A stretch of DNA of 5,080 bases, taken from contig JAUVXT010000195.1 of the NCBI GenBank assembly GCA_030603465.1, positions 1 through 5,080 of the forward strand. The letters are read 5' to 3'. The notes beneath the pieces are model-generated. The model did not search any database and had not been told where the DNA came from. It was given only the letters and a program-made list of their open reading frames with translations. A program made the translations under genes and the position numbers. How positions within the stretch are numbered: the first letter of the stretch is position 1; the number at the start of each line of letters is the position of its first letter. Of the stretch, positions 1 through 5,031 are shown one piece after another. This DNA is from Deltaproteobacteria bacterium (GTDB lineage Bacteria; Desulfobacterota; Syntrophia; Syntrophales; UBA2210).

Positions 1-671
1 TCATGGGCATTCATCTTTATCAAAATGGCCCTGTCTCGAGGGAATTCCTTTTTGATCGTCAGTACAATTTCCCTGAGAAACCTGAAACGATTTTCATCGG
101 AACCTCCCCAGGCATCGTTCCTTTTGTTGAAAAAAGGAGAGAGAAACTGGCTGATCAAATATCCGTGGGCTGCGTGCAGTTGAATCCCATCGGCACCGGC
201 CTCGGCAGCACGATATGCGGCATTACCGAAAGATTCGATAACTTCATTGATCTCTTCCTGCGTCATTTCCCTCGGTTTAACGAAAAATACGGGATCCCTG
301 CGCAGCGTCGAAGGCCCAATCGGGTTTTCACCGATCAACCTCTTTCTCGTCTGCCTTCCCGCATGGGCCAGTTGAAATACAATCTTTCCACCTTCATTAT
401 GAACCGCATCAACCACCCTCTTCAGTCCAGGAATCATTTCATCGGTATAAATCCCAACCTGACGTCCACCTGCCCGTCCCAGCAAGTGAACATACATATG
501 TCCAGTAATTATGAGACCCACCTCTCCCCTTGCCAGATTACGGTATCTCTCGATAATTTCTTCCTTTATCTCGCCATTTCTCGTAGCCATGCGCTCGTGT
601 GTAGCGGAATGAACGAATCTATTTTTTACCTTCACTTCACTAATTGTCCCCGGAGTAAACAAAATCGACAC
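1..671 (-). CDS. NADH:flavin oxidoreductase / Old Yellow Enzyme family, N-terminal part (gene continues past window start)
   Basis: The minus strand is open from a GTG at 671-669 to the window edge, giving 223 residues of an FMN-binding TIM barrel of the Old Yellow Enzyme family. These enzymes use NAD(P)H-reduced FMN to reduce activated C=C bonds or related substrates in the cytoplasm. Landmarks are the N-terminal NRFVHSAT segment (17-24), QLAHAGR (100-106), and the family signature DGIQLHAAHGYL (161-172) followed by QFLSPFFNKRNDAWGGSDEN (175-194). His166 and His169 form the HxxH pair that normally binds the substrate oxygen. The GTG start has AAGGGA 9 nt upstream and an in-frame TGA lies a few codons before it, so few alternative starts exist. 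The gene begins 16 nt after the cupin stop codon, which suggests co-transcription. The C-terminus is outside the window, so I cannot tell a one-domain OYE from a long 2,4-dienoyl-CoA reductase type with an FeS cluster and a second flavin domain. Substrate unknown; family assignment is firm. Confidence 0.93.
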   Translation of the reverse strand, partial: MSILFTPGTISEVKVKNRFVHSATHERMATRNGEIKEEIIERYRNLARGEVGLIITGHMYVHLLGRAGGRQVGIYTDEMIPGLKRVVDAVHNEGGKIVFQLAHAGRQTRKRLIGENPIGPSTLRRDPVFFVKPREMTQEEINEVIESFGNAAYRAAEAGADGIQLHAAHGYLISQFLSPFFNKRNDAWGGSDENRFRFLREIVLTIKKEFPRDRAILIKMNAH

Positions 672-687
672 TATTACAGTTCCCTTC

Positions 688-1005
688 CTATGCCCTGATC
701 ATGATCAGCATCATCTTGAATTTTTTAATAGCCATCAATGCATGCGGTTTATTTGCGGGCATTATAATCATCTCACCCGCCTTAACGAGTATAGGATTTC
801 CCGCTATGGTAATTTCGGCCTCCCCGTCCAGTATGCAAACCATCGCATCAAAGGGGGCCGTATGCTCACTTAGACCCTGCCCTTCGCCAAACGCGAAGAG
901 TGTCACAGTGCCCACCTTTTTATCGATCAACGTTTTGCTCACTACGGACTCTTCCTGGTATGCAACCTGATCAACCATGCTGTTTGCCTTACCGACAATT
1001 TCCAT
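688..1005 (-). CDS. small single-domain cupin protein
   Basis: This is a 105-residue protein that is almost entirely one cupin beta-barrel. Motif 1 is GLSEHTAPFDAMVCILDG (44-61) and motif 2 is GEMIIMPANKPHAL (77-90). His48 and His88 are in metal-ligand positions, but the second His of the usual HxH is Thr49 and the motif-1 Glu is not obvious, so the metal site is incomplete or altered. The sequence has no signal peptide or TM helix, so it should be cytoplasmic. I chose the ATG at 1005-1003 because AAAGGA sits 7 nt before it and because homologues as I remember them begin around here. An upstream in-frame ATG at 1053 would add 16 residues (MFITHYRN...) and is itself preceded by GGAAGGAG with a short 3-nt spacer, so it cannot be excluded. 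The gene heads the minus-strand pair with the flavin oxidoreductase. A role as a small-molecule binder or redox-linked accessory is possible, but the sequence gives no specific function. Confidence 0.88.
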   Translation of the reverse strand: MEIVGKANSMVDQVAYQEESVVSKTLIDKKVGTVTLFAFGEGQGLSEHTAPFDAMVCILDGEAEITIAGNPILVKAGEMIIMPANKPHALMAIKKFKMMLIMIRA

Positions 1006-1088
1006 TTTTTCATCCTTTCTTCTATCCATGTTCCGGTAATGAGTTATAAACATACTCTCCTTCCGTTTACGTGAAAGATAGTTGCCTG

Positions 1089-1110
1089 TAATATAATCAT
1101 GATTATATTA
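1089..1110. promoter_or_regulatory. perfect 22-bp palindrome with back-to-back -10 boxes (divergent promoter / operator)
   Basis: The half-site TAATATAATCA is followed immediately by its exact reverse complement, centred between 1099 and 1100. Each arm contains a consensus TATAAT: 1092-1097 for the plus strand (J-protein gene) and 1107-1102 for the minus strand (cupin-oxidoreductase pair). Predicted starts would be near 1104 (plus, about 64 nt before the ATG at 1168) and near 1095 (minus). No good -35 box is visible at 16-18 bp on either side; the best minus-strand hexamer is CAGAAA. This may mean an activator-dependent promoter, or that the palindrome is chiefly a repressor site. The symmetry is seen directly; promoter function is inferred. 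Confidence 0.55.
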
Positions 1111-1167
1111 TGCTGTAAAGAATATTTCTGTTATACCTTCACGCCGCAACGGAAAGGAACATCTGAC

Positions 1168-1986
1168 ATGGAAAACAGGGATTACTATGAAATTCTCGGT
1201 ATTGATGAAAGCGCAGATTCCGATCGCATCAAGGATTGTTACAGAAAACTGGCGCTGAAGTACCATCCCGATCGCAATGACGGAAACGCGGAAGCGGCAG
1301 AAAAGATGAAGGCCATTAACGAGGCATACGCCGTCCTGTCAAACCCTCAGAAACGTGAAGAATATGATACGTTGAAACAAAGGTACGGCTCATCCGCCTA
1401 CAATCATTTCAGGCATAACTATTCGGAACAGGACATCTTCAGCGGATCAGACATCAACAAGATATTCGAAGAACTTGCGCAATCATTCGGTTTGAGAGGT
1501 TTCGATGAGATATTCAAGGATGCCGGGAGTAAAGGCGCCCGTACGTTTCATTTCAATAGCAGGGGCGTTACAGGCCGGGGATACATCTTTACCGGGGGAT
1601 TCGGCAGAAAAGCCGGGCAAGGGAGGCGTGGCACCCCCCGGCAATTACCTCAAAATGGAATACTTGGAAAGCTGACGCGGTATGCCTTTAAAAGATTGAG
1701 CGGCATTGAATTGCCTGAAAGGGGAAAAGATATAGTTGATATAATTCGCCTGACTCCTCAAATGGCCTGGGCTGGTGGCCCCCATGAATATACACACTGG
1801 AGGCGGGACAAGAAGATCATCGTCAAGATACCCCCGGGCATACGCGACGGTCAGAAGATTAGGATTGCCGGGCAGGGTGAATTGGGAAACACCGGAACCG
1901 GCGCAGGCGATCTCTATCTGAAAGTACACATCAAAAAAACCCTTTCTCAGGAGATCGGCGCCCTCCTCTCAAAATTCATTCGTTAA
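1168..1986 (+). CDS. J-domain co-chaperone, DnaJ/CbpA-like, short form without zinc finger or second C-terminal domain
   Basis: The product has 272 residues. Residues 5-68 are a canonical J domain (DYYEILGI at the start, HPD at 33-35, NEAYAVLSNP at 51-60), which stimulates the ATPase of a DnaK-type Hsp70. Residues 75-165 form a Gly/Phe-containing linker. Residues 187-257 match C-terminal substrate-binding domain I, including VKIPPGIRDGQKIRIAGQG (219-237) and GDLYLKV (247-253). No CxxCxGxG zinc repeats are present, so it is not a class A DnaJ. The chain stops about 20 residues after the GDLYLKV segment, where classical DnaJ or CbpA would continue into domain II and the dimerisation helix. I chose the ATG at 1168 because AAAGGA lies 9 nt upstream and the J domain starts right after it; the ATG at 1099 would lie inside the palindrome and add a non-homologous tail. 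The gene diverges from the cupin operon and is not next to dnaK or grpE here, so it is probably a specialised J-protein and not the housekeeping DnaJ. Confidence 0.9.
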   Translation: MENRDYYEILGIDESADSDRIKDCYRKLALKYHPDRNDGNAEAAEKMKAINEAYAVLSNPQKREEYDTLKQRYGSSAYNHFRHNYSEQDIFSGSDINKIFEELAQSFGLRGFDEIFKDAGSKGARTFHFNSRGVTGRGYIFTGGFGRKAGQGRRGTPRQLPQNGILGKLTRYAFKRLSGIELPERGKDIVDIIRLTPQMAWAGGPHEYTHWRRDKKIIVKIPPGIRDGQKIRIAGQGELGNTGTGAGDLYLKVHIKKTLSQEIGALLSKFIR

Positions 1987-2043
1987 CCTCGCGCCATGCG
2001 GAGGGACATCAAAGGCGTGGATCATCATCCCGGTCACAGCACA

Positions 2044-2066
2044 CCGCAGGGAATTAAACCCTGCGG
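2044..2066 (+). terminator. GC-rich stem-loop after the J-protein gene, possible terminator
   Basis: An 8-bp perfect stem (CCGCAGGG / CCCTGCGG) encloses a 7-nt loop (AATTAAA) 58 nt after the J-protein stop codon. It is followed only by ATTTCGC, so the U-tract is weak on the plus strand and absent on the minus strand. It could serve as a modest terminator for the plus-strand gene or be part of the repeat element that follows. The hairpin is certain; its function is not. Confidence 0.4.
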
Positions 2067-2086
2067 ATTTCGCATCGCACTTCAAG

Positions 2087-2127
2087 TTATCAGAGTAATC
2101 CATGTAATCTGCGAAATCTGTGGATTA
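2087..2127. repeat. 9-nt-period degenerate tandem repeat of dispersed intergenic type
   Basis: Four consecutive 9-nt units fit the consensus TAATCTGNG (units start at 2087, 2096, 2105 and 2114), ending in GATTAAAA. The last bases overlap the macro-gene stop codon. Short periodic blocks of this kind (ATCTGCG / AATCTGTGGATTA) recur, as I remember, between genes in many Desulfobacterota, Bacteroidota and Planctomycetota genomes; I could not check that here. The preceding bases 2061-2074 can pair with 2110-2123 (8 Watson-Crick pairs plus a G-U-rich extension), so this block and the stem-loop at 2044-2066 may belong to one element. Confidence 0.5.
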
Positions 2128-2685
2128 AAAGAGCTCCATTTCTTTTTTCACCGCATCCAGCAGGGGGCCTTCAAAGAGGCATAAACGAATATTTTTCAGC
2201 AACGATCCGGGATACTGATCATAAAAATCCTTCACGGTAGTTATATAGGCCCTGGAGCATATGTCATGCGGCACCGCAAAGATCCCGGAACTTATTCCCG
2301 GAAATGAAAGAGAAGACCATCCTTTTTCATGCGCTCTGAAGAATGATGATTCCAGCGCCTGTGTCAGTTTTCTCTCTTCATCTCCCTGCCCCATGCGGGG
2401 ACCCACCGCATGAATGACGCCCTTAAATGGCAGATTCCCCGCCGTCGTAACCACCGCGCCACCTGTCGGCACTTCCCCTTCTTCCCTGACGAGCCTGTTT
2501 CCATCTTCTATAAGCTCTTTTCCGGCAGCCCGTGCAATTGCGGCCGCCACACCCCCTCCATGGGCCAGCATCCCATTTGCCGCATTGACGATACAGTCCA
2601 CCGGTTCCTTGAGAAGGTCATGGATGACCACGGAAAACTCCCCGCCATTGGGAAAAACAACCTTTTTTACCAGTCTTTCTGACAT
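2125..2685 (-). CDS. macro domain protein (ADP-ribose-binding; possible ADP-ribosyl hydrolase)
   Basis: The 186-residue product is a single macro domain. Macro domains bind ADP-ribose and often remove ADP-ribose from proteins or nucleic acids, or act on O-acetyl-ADP-ribose. Motifs are D23 in the adenine-contact position, VDCIVNAANGML (29-40), the glycine loop HGGGVAAAIARAAG (42-55), IHAVGP (91-96) and the phosphate loop FPGISSGIFAVP (128-139). The loop reads GGGVAAA where MacroD-type hydrolases have GGGGVDGA, so the Asp associated with catalysis in that class is absent; the pattern is closer to the archaeal Af1521 type (GGGVAYA). The ATG at 2685 is preceded by GAGGAGG with a 5-nt spacer, and the promoter at 2716-2744 would place transcription start near 2709, ruling against the upstream GTG at 2712. 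No ADP-ribosyltransferase partner is adjacent. It is probably a monocistronic housekeeping or stress gene. Domain assignment is firm; activity is inferred. Confidence 0.92.
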   Translation of the reverse strand: MSERLVKKVVFPNGGEFSVVIHDLLKEPVDCIVNAANGMLAHGGGVAAAIARAAGKELIEDGNRLVREEGEVPTGGAVVTTAGNLPFKGVIHAVGPRMGQGDEERKLTQALESSFFRAHEKGWSSLSFPGISSGIFAVPHDICSRAYITTVKDFYDQYPGSLLKNIRLCLFEGPLLDAVKKEMELF

Positions 2686-2715
2686 GGCATCCTCCTCTTG
2701 CTTCATTGTCACACT

Positions 2716-2744
2716 ATTTAATCACGATATTTTCACAATATCAA
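2716..2744 (-). promoter_or_regulatory. sigma70-type promoter of the macro gene with an inverted repeat in the spacer
   Basis: On the minus strand a -35 box TTGATA (2744-2739) is separated by exactly 17 bp from a -10 box TTAAAT (2721-2716). The predicted start, near 2709, gives a leader of about 24 nt before the ATG at 2685. The spacer is occupied by a perfect inverted repeat GATATT-N5-AATATC (2726-2742), which overlaps the -35 box by four bases and could be a repressor operator. Promoter spacing is convincing; the operator is a guess. Confidence 0.5.
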
Positions 2745-2809
2745 TCGTATATTCAGGTTCTCGTCATCATTTCAGGCTCATTTACACGATAAAATAATCC
2801 CCATTTTTC

Positions 2810-2846
2810 TTGACTTTTCAATGTATTGTCGCTAATTGAAAGTCAA
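2810..2846 (+). promoter_or_regulatory. inverted repeat with a consensus-like -35 upstream of the cyclase gene
   Basis: TTGACTTTTCAAT (2810-2822) is the reverse complement of ATTGAAAGTCAA (2835-2846) apart from one unpaired A, with a 12-nt loop. The first bases, TTGACT, match a -35 hexamer; the best -10 is only GCTAAT at 2831-2836 (15-bp spacing). A TATAAT lies at 2855-2860, but no -35 is correctly spaced for it. The repeat lies 27-63 nt before the ATG at 2873, so it may be an operator or a leader hairpin controlling c-di-AMP synthase expression. Confidence 0.4.
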
Positions 2847-2872
2847 CGGTCTAATATAATTGAGGGTAATCC

Positions 2873-3514
2873 ATGAATCTCGTCGCAATTATAACCAATC
2901 TCAGATTACAGGATTTGCTCGACATCCTTTTCTTATCCATAGTAACCTATCATCTCTACCTCTGGTTCAGGGGAACCAAAGCGCTGAAAGCGCTGGTCGG
3001 GCTCCTTGTCCTGGGATTCGTATTCACTATAGCCGAGATATGGGGCCTTTTTCTTACCACCTGGGTCTTCCAGATATTCTGGCAGGTCCTGATAATCCTC
3101 ATAATTATCCTCTTCCAATCTGAAATACGGAAGGTTCTTGAGCGCGTCAACCCCCTACGCGCCTTTGGCCTCCGTAAATCCACAAGCCCGGAAAAATGGA
3201 TACCCTTATTCGCAAAAGGTGTTTTCACACTGGCAAAACGAAAAACCGGCGCCCTGATCATCATTGAACGGAAAGATCAGGTAAAAGAATTCATTACCGA
3301 GGGACAACAGTTGAATGGGCAGCCAAATCCTGAACTATTGATGAGCATATTTCATAAAGAATCTCCTCTCCATGACGGGGCCGCGCTGATCCAGGATGAT
3401 AATATTGTCCAGGTTGCCTCTTACCTTCCCCTTAGTTCCGCCGAGGGACTCCCCAAAGGGTGGGGAACGAGACACCGGGCGGCGCTGGGTCTATCGGAAC
3501 GGTGTGATTCATGA
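2873..3514 (+). CDS. cdaA: CdaA-type diadenylate cyclase, cut short by an in-frame TGA
   Basis: This 213-residue ORF is the membrane-bound c-di-AMP synthase CdaA, which condenses two ATP into c-di-AMP and in many bacteria controls potassium, osmolyte and wall homeostasis. Three TM helices are visible at about 15-31, 38-56 and 60-82, followed by a short basic stretch and the DAC domain from about 110. Catalytic motifs are present: LHDGAAL (166-172, the DGA motif) and GTRHRAALGLSE (198-209, the RHR motif). The ATG is preceded by GAGGG with a 6-nt spacer. The reading stops at ERCDS-TGA, exactly where family members continue with a hydrophobic residue into (V/I)IVVSEE(T/R)G. That next segment is present in the same frame just downstream, so this ORF lacks the last strand and SEE-G motif of the DAC fold. 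Without readthrough or a corrected base it is probably poorly active. Full length with the following ORF would be 388 residues. Confidence 0.93.
   Translation: MNLVAIITNLRLQDLLDILFLSIVTYHLYLWFRGTKALKALVGLLVLGFVFTIAEIWGLFLTTWVFQIFWQVLIILIIILFQSEIRKVLERVNPLRAFGLRKSTSPEKWIPLFAKGVFTLAKRKTGALIIIERKDQVKEFITEGQQLNGQPNPELLMSIFHKESPLHDGAALIQDDNIVQVASYLPLSSAEGLPKGWGTRHRAALGLSERCDS
3512..3514 (+). other. in-frame TGA interrupting the cyclase-YbbR reading frame
   Basis: Codons on both sides read D-S-TGA-V-I-V-V-S-E-E-R-G. Aligned by eye with remembered CdaA proteins (for example D-S-L-T-I-I-V-S-E-E-T-G in Bacillus), no codon is gained or lost, so the event is a base substitution and not an indel. A single change from TTA (Leu) to TGA would explain it. 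TGA also ends abiEi in this window in a normal ATGA overlap, which argues against general TGA reassignment. Confidence 0.85.
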
Positions 3515-4039
3515 GTGATAGTGGTTTCGGAAGAAAGAGGAAAGGTGTTGCTTGCCCGTGAAGGCAAACTGGTTTCCGTTAATAGTTCCGAAGATTTACT
3601 GAAGCTTATTCAGGAATCGATAACGCCGCAGAAGCTTCCCGAAAAAAAGTGGTGGGGGAAAATCAGTTTTTTCTTTATAAATCGGTGGCCTGTCAAGGTG
3701 GGCACACTCCTTCTCGTCTGCGTTATGTGGTTGTTGCTCGCGGGACAGCAGGATTTTGAAGCAACGATAAATGTTCCCTTAAACTTTGGGAATATACCCC
3801 AGGAAATGGAACTCATTGAACCTGATGATACGCACGTTCAGATCATGGTCAGGGGGCTTCGAAAGGATGCCAGCACGTTAAACGAAAAAAATGTTTCCAT
3901 CGATATAGACCTTGCCATAGCACGTTTAGGCAGAAGGACTTTCACAATCTCCCGTGATCAGATCAAGCTTCCGCATGACAGGGTCGATGTTGTCAGCATC
4001 AATCCGCCGCAGATAAAGCTCCGGTTTAAGGAAAAGTAA
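3515..4039 (+). CDS. C-terminal part of the diadenylate cyclase plus one TM helix and a YbbR (CdaR-like) domain
   Basis: This 174-residue reading frame continues the cyclase in the same frame after the TGA. Residues 1-22 (VIVVSEERGKVLLAREGKLV) are the end of the DAC domain. A charged linker (23-58) follows, then one TM helix at about 60-77 (KVGTLLLVCVMWLLLAG), then a single extracytoplasmic YbbR domain (about 80-172) with VPLNFGNIPQEME, VQIMVRG and the terminal PPQIKLRF. YbbR repeats are found in CdaR, the membrane regulator usually encoded next to cdaA, normally with several copies. Here one copy appears fused to the cyclase. If translated separately it must start at GTG 3515, directly after the stop, with no convincing Shine-Dalgarno (only a GGAACGG at about 3496-3502). 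I therefore think it was originally the C-terminal half of one 388-residue protein. No glmM follows. Domain identity is good; independent expression is doubtful. Confidence 0.75.
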   Translation: MIVVSEERGKVLLAREGKLVSVNSSEDLLKLIQESITPQKLPEKKWWGKISFFFINRWPVKVGTLLLVCVMWLLLAGQQDFEATINVPLNFGNIPQEMELIEPDDTHVQIMVRGLRKDASTLNEKNVSIDIDLAIARLGRRTFTISRDQIKLPHDRVDVVSINPPQIKLRFKEK

Positions 4040-4181
4040 CTCCGCTCTTACATGCTGTTCAGGGGAATTCCAGGGACAACACTTATATCTGTCAAAACAG
4101 GAAACTTCAGAAACTCACTTGGTGGCATGAGTCCCCTTTAATACACAAAATAACTTCCGTAACCTTAAAACACATGAGACC
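4040..4181. other. intergenic stretch after the cyclase locus, no gene seen
   Basis: No supported ORF or clear terminator was found. Position 4061 onward reads AGGGGAATTCCAGGGACAAC and then ACTTATA, which resembles the boundary sequence (AATTCC.GGGACA..A.ACTTA) I remember near Y1/REP-associated transposase genes. TCCCCT at 4132-4137 is the reverse complement of AGGGGA at 4061-4066. This could be a decayed mobile-element remnant or coincidence; no transposase is present. Confidence 0.3.
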
Positions 4182-4238
4182 GTATGTATTGCTTGCATAA
4201 AGTAACAAATAGTGTTACCTTTCGCGAACGATACATAC
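4182..4238. promoter_or_regulatory. nested inverted repeats upstream of abiEi, candidate autorepression operators
   Basis: Two perfect inverted repeats are nested: the outer GTATGTAT (4182-4189) / ATACATAC (4231-4238), and the inner GTAACA (4202-4207)-N5-TGTTAC (4213-4218). AbiEi antitoxins are known to repress their own operon by binding inverted repeats in the promoter, so this is the expected place for such sites. No -35/-10 pair with good spacing stands out; TTGCTT at 4189-4194 or TTGCAT at 4193-4198 are possible -35 boxes. The repeats are seen directly; AbiEi binding is inferred. Confidence 0.5.
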
Positions 4239-4251
4239 AAATGGTGACATC

Positions 4252-5031
4252 ATGATATCTGCTTTCATACAAGATCTTGCCGCAAAGGGGCGCTCCTGCT
4301 TCAGCTTCGAGGATATTGAAAAGCTGAAAAGCTCGACCCCCGTGGCAATCAAGGCGGCGCTCCGCCGTCTGCAGAAGAAGGGGGAAATTGCAATGCCCTG
4401 CCGGGGTTTCTACGTCATTCTCCCCCCGGAATACCGCGCCGCCGGTTGCCTGCCGCCGGAGCAGTTCATCCCCGACCTTATGGATTATCTTGGAGAGATA
4501 TACTATGCAGGCCTTCTCAGCGCTGCCGAATACCACGGCGCCGCACATCAGCGGCCCCAGGTGTTTCAGGTCGTCGCGTCCAAGAGCCGCAGACCCATCC
4601 GCTGCGGAAAGATGCGGGTGGAGTTCGTCATCCGGAAGAATGCGGCCAGAATTCCGACCGAACCAAAGAATACCCCGGCCGGCATCTTAAAGATTGCGAC
4701 CCCGGAGGCAACGGCGCTGGACTTGATCGGATACGTCCACCGTTGCGGCGGCCTGGACAATGTGGCAACTGTCCTGACCGAACTGGTGGAAAAGATCGAT
4801 GCCAACCGCTTGCTGGAAACTGCACAATGGTCGCCCATCGCCTGGGTACAAAGGCTCGGCTACCTTATCGAACTGGTCGGCGCCGCCGAAAAAGCCGGTG
4901 GGATTGCCGGATACGTCCGGGAAAAGCGGCCCGTCCGAACTCCACTGGCACCCGCCCTCAGCATCAAGGGGGCGAGAACAGAGATCCGCTGGCGGGTTTT
5001 TGTCAACGCCGAAGTGGAGCCCGACATATGA
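4252..5031 (+). CDS. abiEi: AbiEi family antitoxin / transcriptional repressor of a type IV toxin-antitoxin system
   Basis: The 259-residue protein has an N-terminal winged helix-turn-helix (about 1-60; AIKAALRRLQKKGEIAMPC then RGFYVILPPEY) and the AbiEi C-terminal region with its marked motifs LLSAAEYHGAAHQRPQVFQV (88-107), ATPEATALDLIGY (149-161) and RLGYLIEL (201-208). In AbiE systems this protein represses the operon and counteracts the AbiEii nucleotidyltransferase without forming a stable complex with it; several systems confer phage abortive infection. The ATG has GGTGA 4 nt upstream. The stop TGA overlaps the next ATG (ATGA), so antitoxin and toxin are translationally coupled. The gene is more GC-rich than those to its left (sampled 60-nt lines about 57-65% GC versus about 43-55% in cdaA), in keeping with horizontal transfer. 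Assignment is secure; protection against phage here is inferred from the family. Confidence 0.93.
   Translation: MISAFIQDLAAKGRSCFSFEDIEKLKSSTPVAIKAALRRLQKKGEIAMPCRGFYVILPPEYRAAGCLPPEQFIPDLMDYLGEIYYAGLLSAAEYHGAAHQRPQVFQVVASKSRRPIRCGKMRVEFVIRKNAARIPTEPKNTPAGILKIATPEATALDLIGYVHRCGGLDNVATVLTELVEKIDANRLLETAQWSPIAWVQRLGYLIELVGAAEKAGGIAGYVREKRPVRTPLAPALSIKGARTEIRWRVFVNAEVEPDI

Noticed and set aside
3..698. Long plus-strand open frame of 231 codons
   Set aside because: It lies opposite the oxidoreductase, whose minus-strand translation carries clear family motifs; the plus-strand product is low in domain-like character and is a shadow.
701..970. Plus-strand open frame opposite the cupin gene
   Set aside because: The minus strand encodes a recognisable cupin over the same bases.
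2087..2127. CRISPR array
   Set aside because: The units are 9 nt with no spacers; it is a short-period tandem repeat.
1996..2184. 62-codon plus-strand frame between the J-protein and macro genes
   Set aside because: It runs through the stem-loop and 9-nt repeat and into the macro gene on the other strand; no domain or RBS supports it.
2410..2797. Two plus-strand open frames over the macro gene and its promoter
   Set aside because: They are antisense to a well-supported macro domain and have no recognisable content.
2713..2872. c-di-AMP riboswitch upstream of cdaA
   Set aside because: The intergenic region has only a simple inverted repeat and lacks the long pseudo-symmetric fold expected of the ydaO/yuaA class.
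3512..3560. TGA as selenocysteine in the cyclase
   Set aside because: The position is hydrophobic (Leu/Ile) in the family and not Cys, and I see no convincing SECIS-type hairpin just downstream.
4165..4548. Minus-strand open frame opposite the start of abiEi
   Set aside because: It is antisense to a gene with a winged HTH and AbiEi motifs; a shadow.
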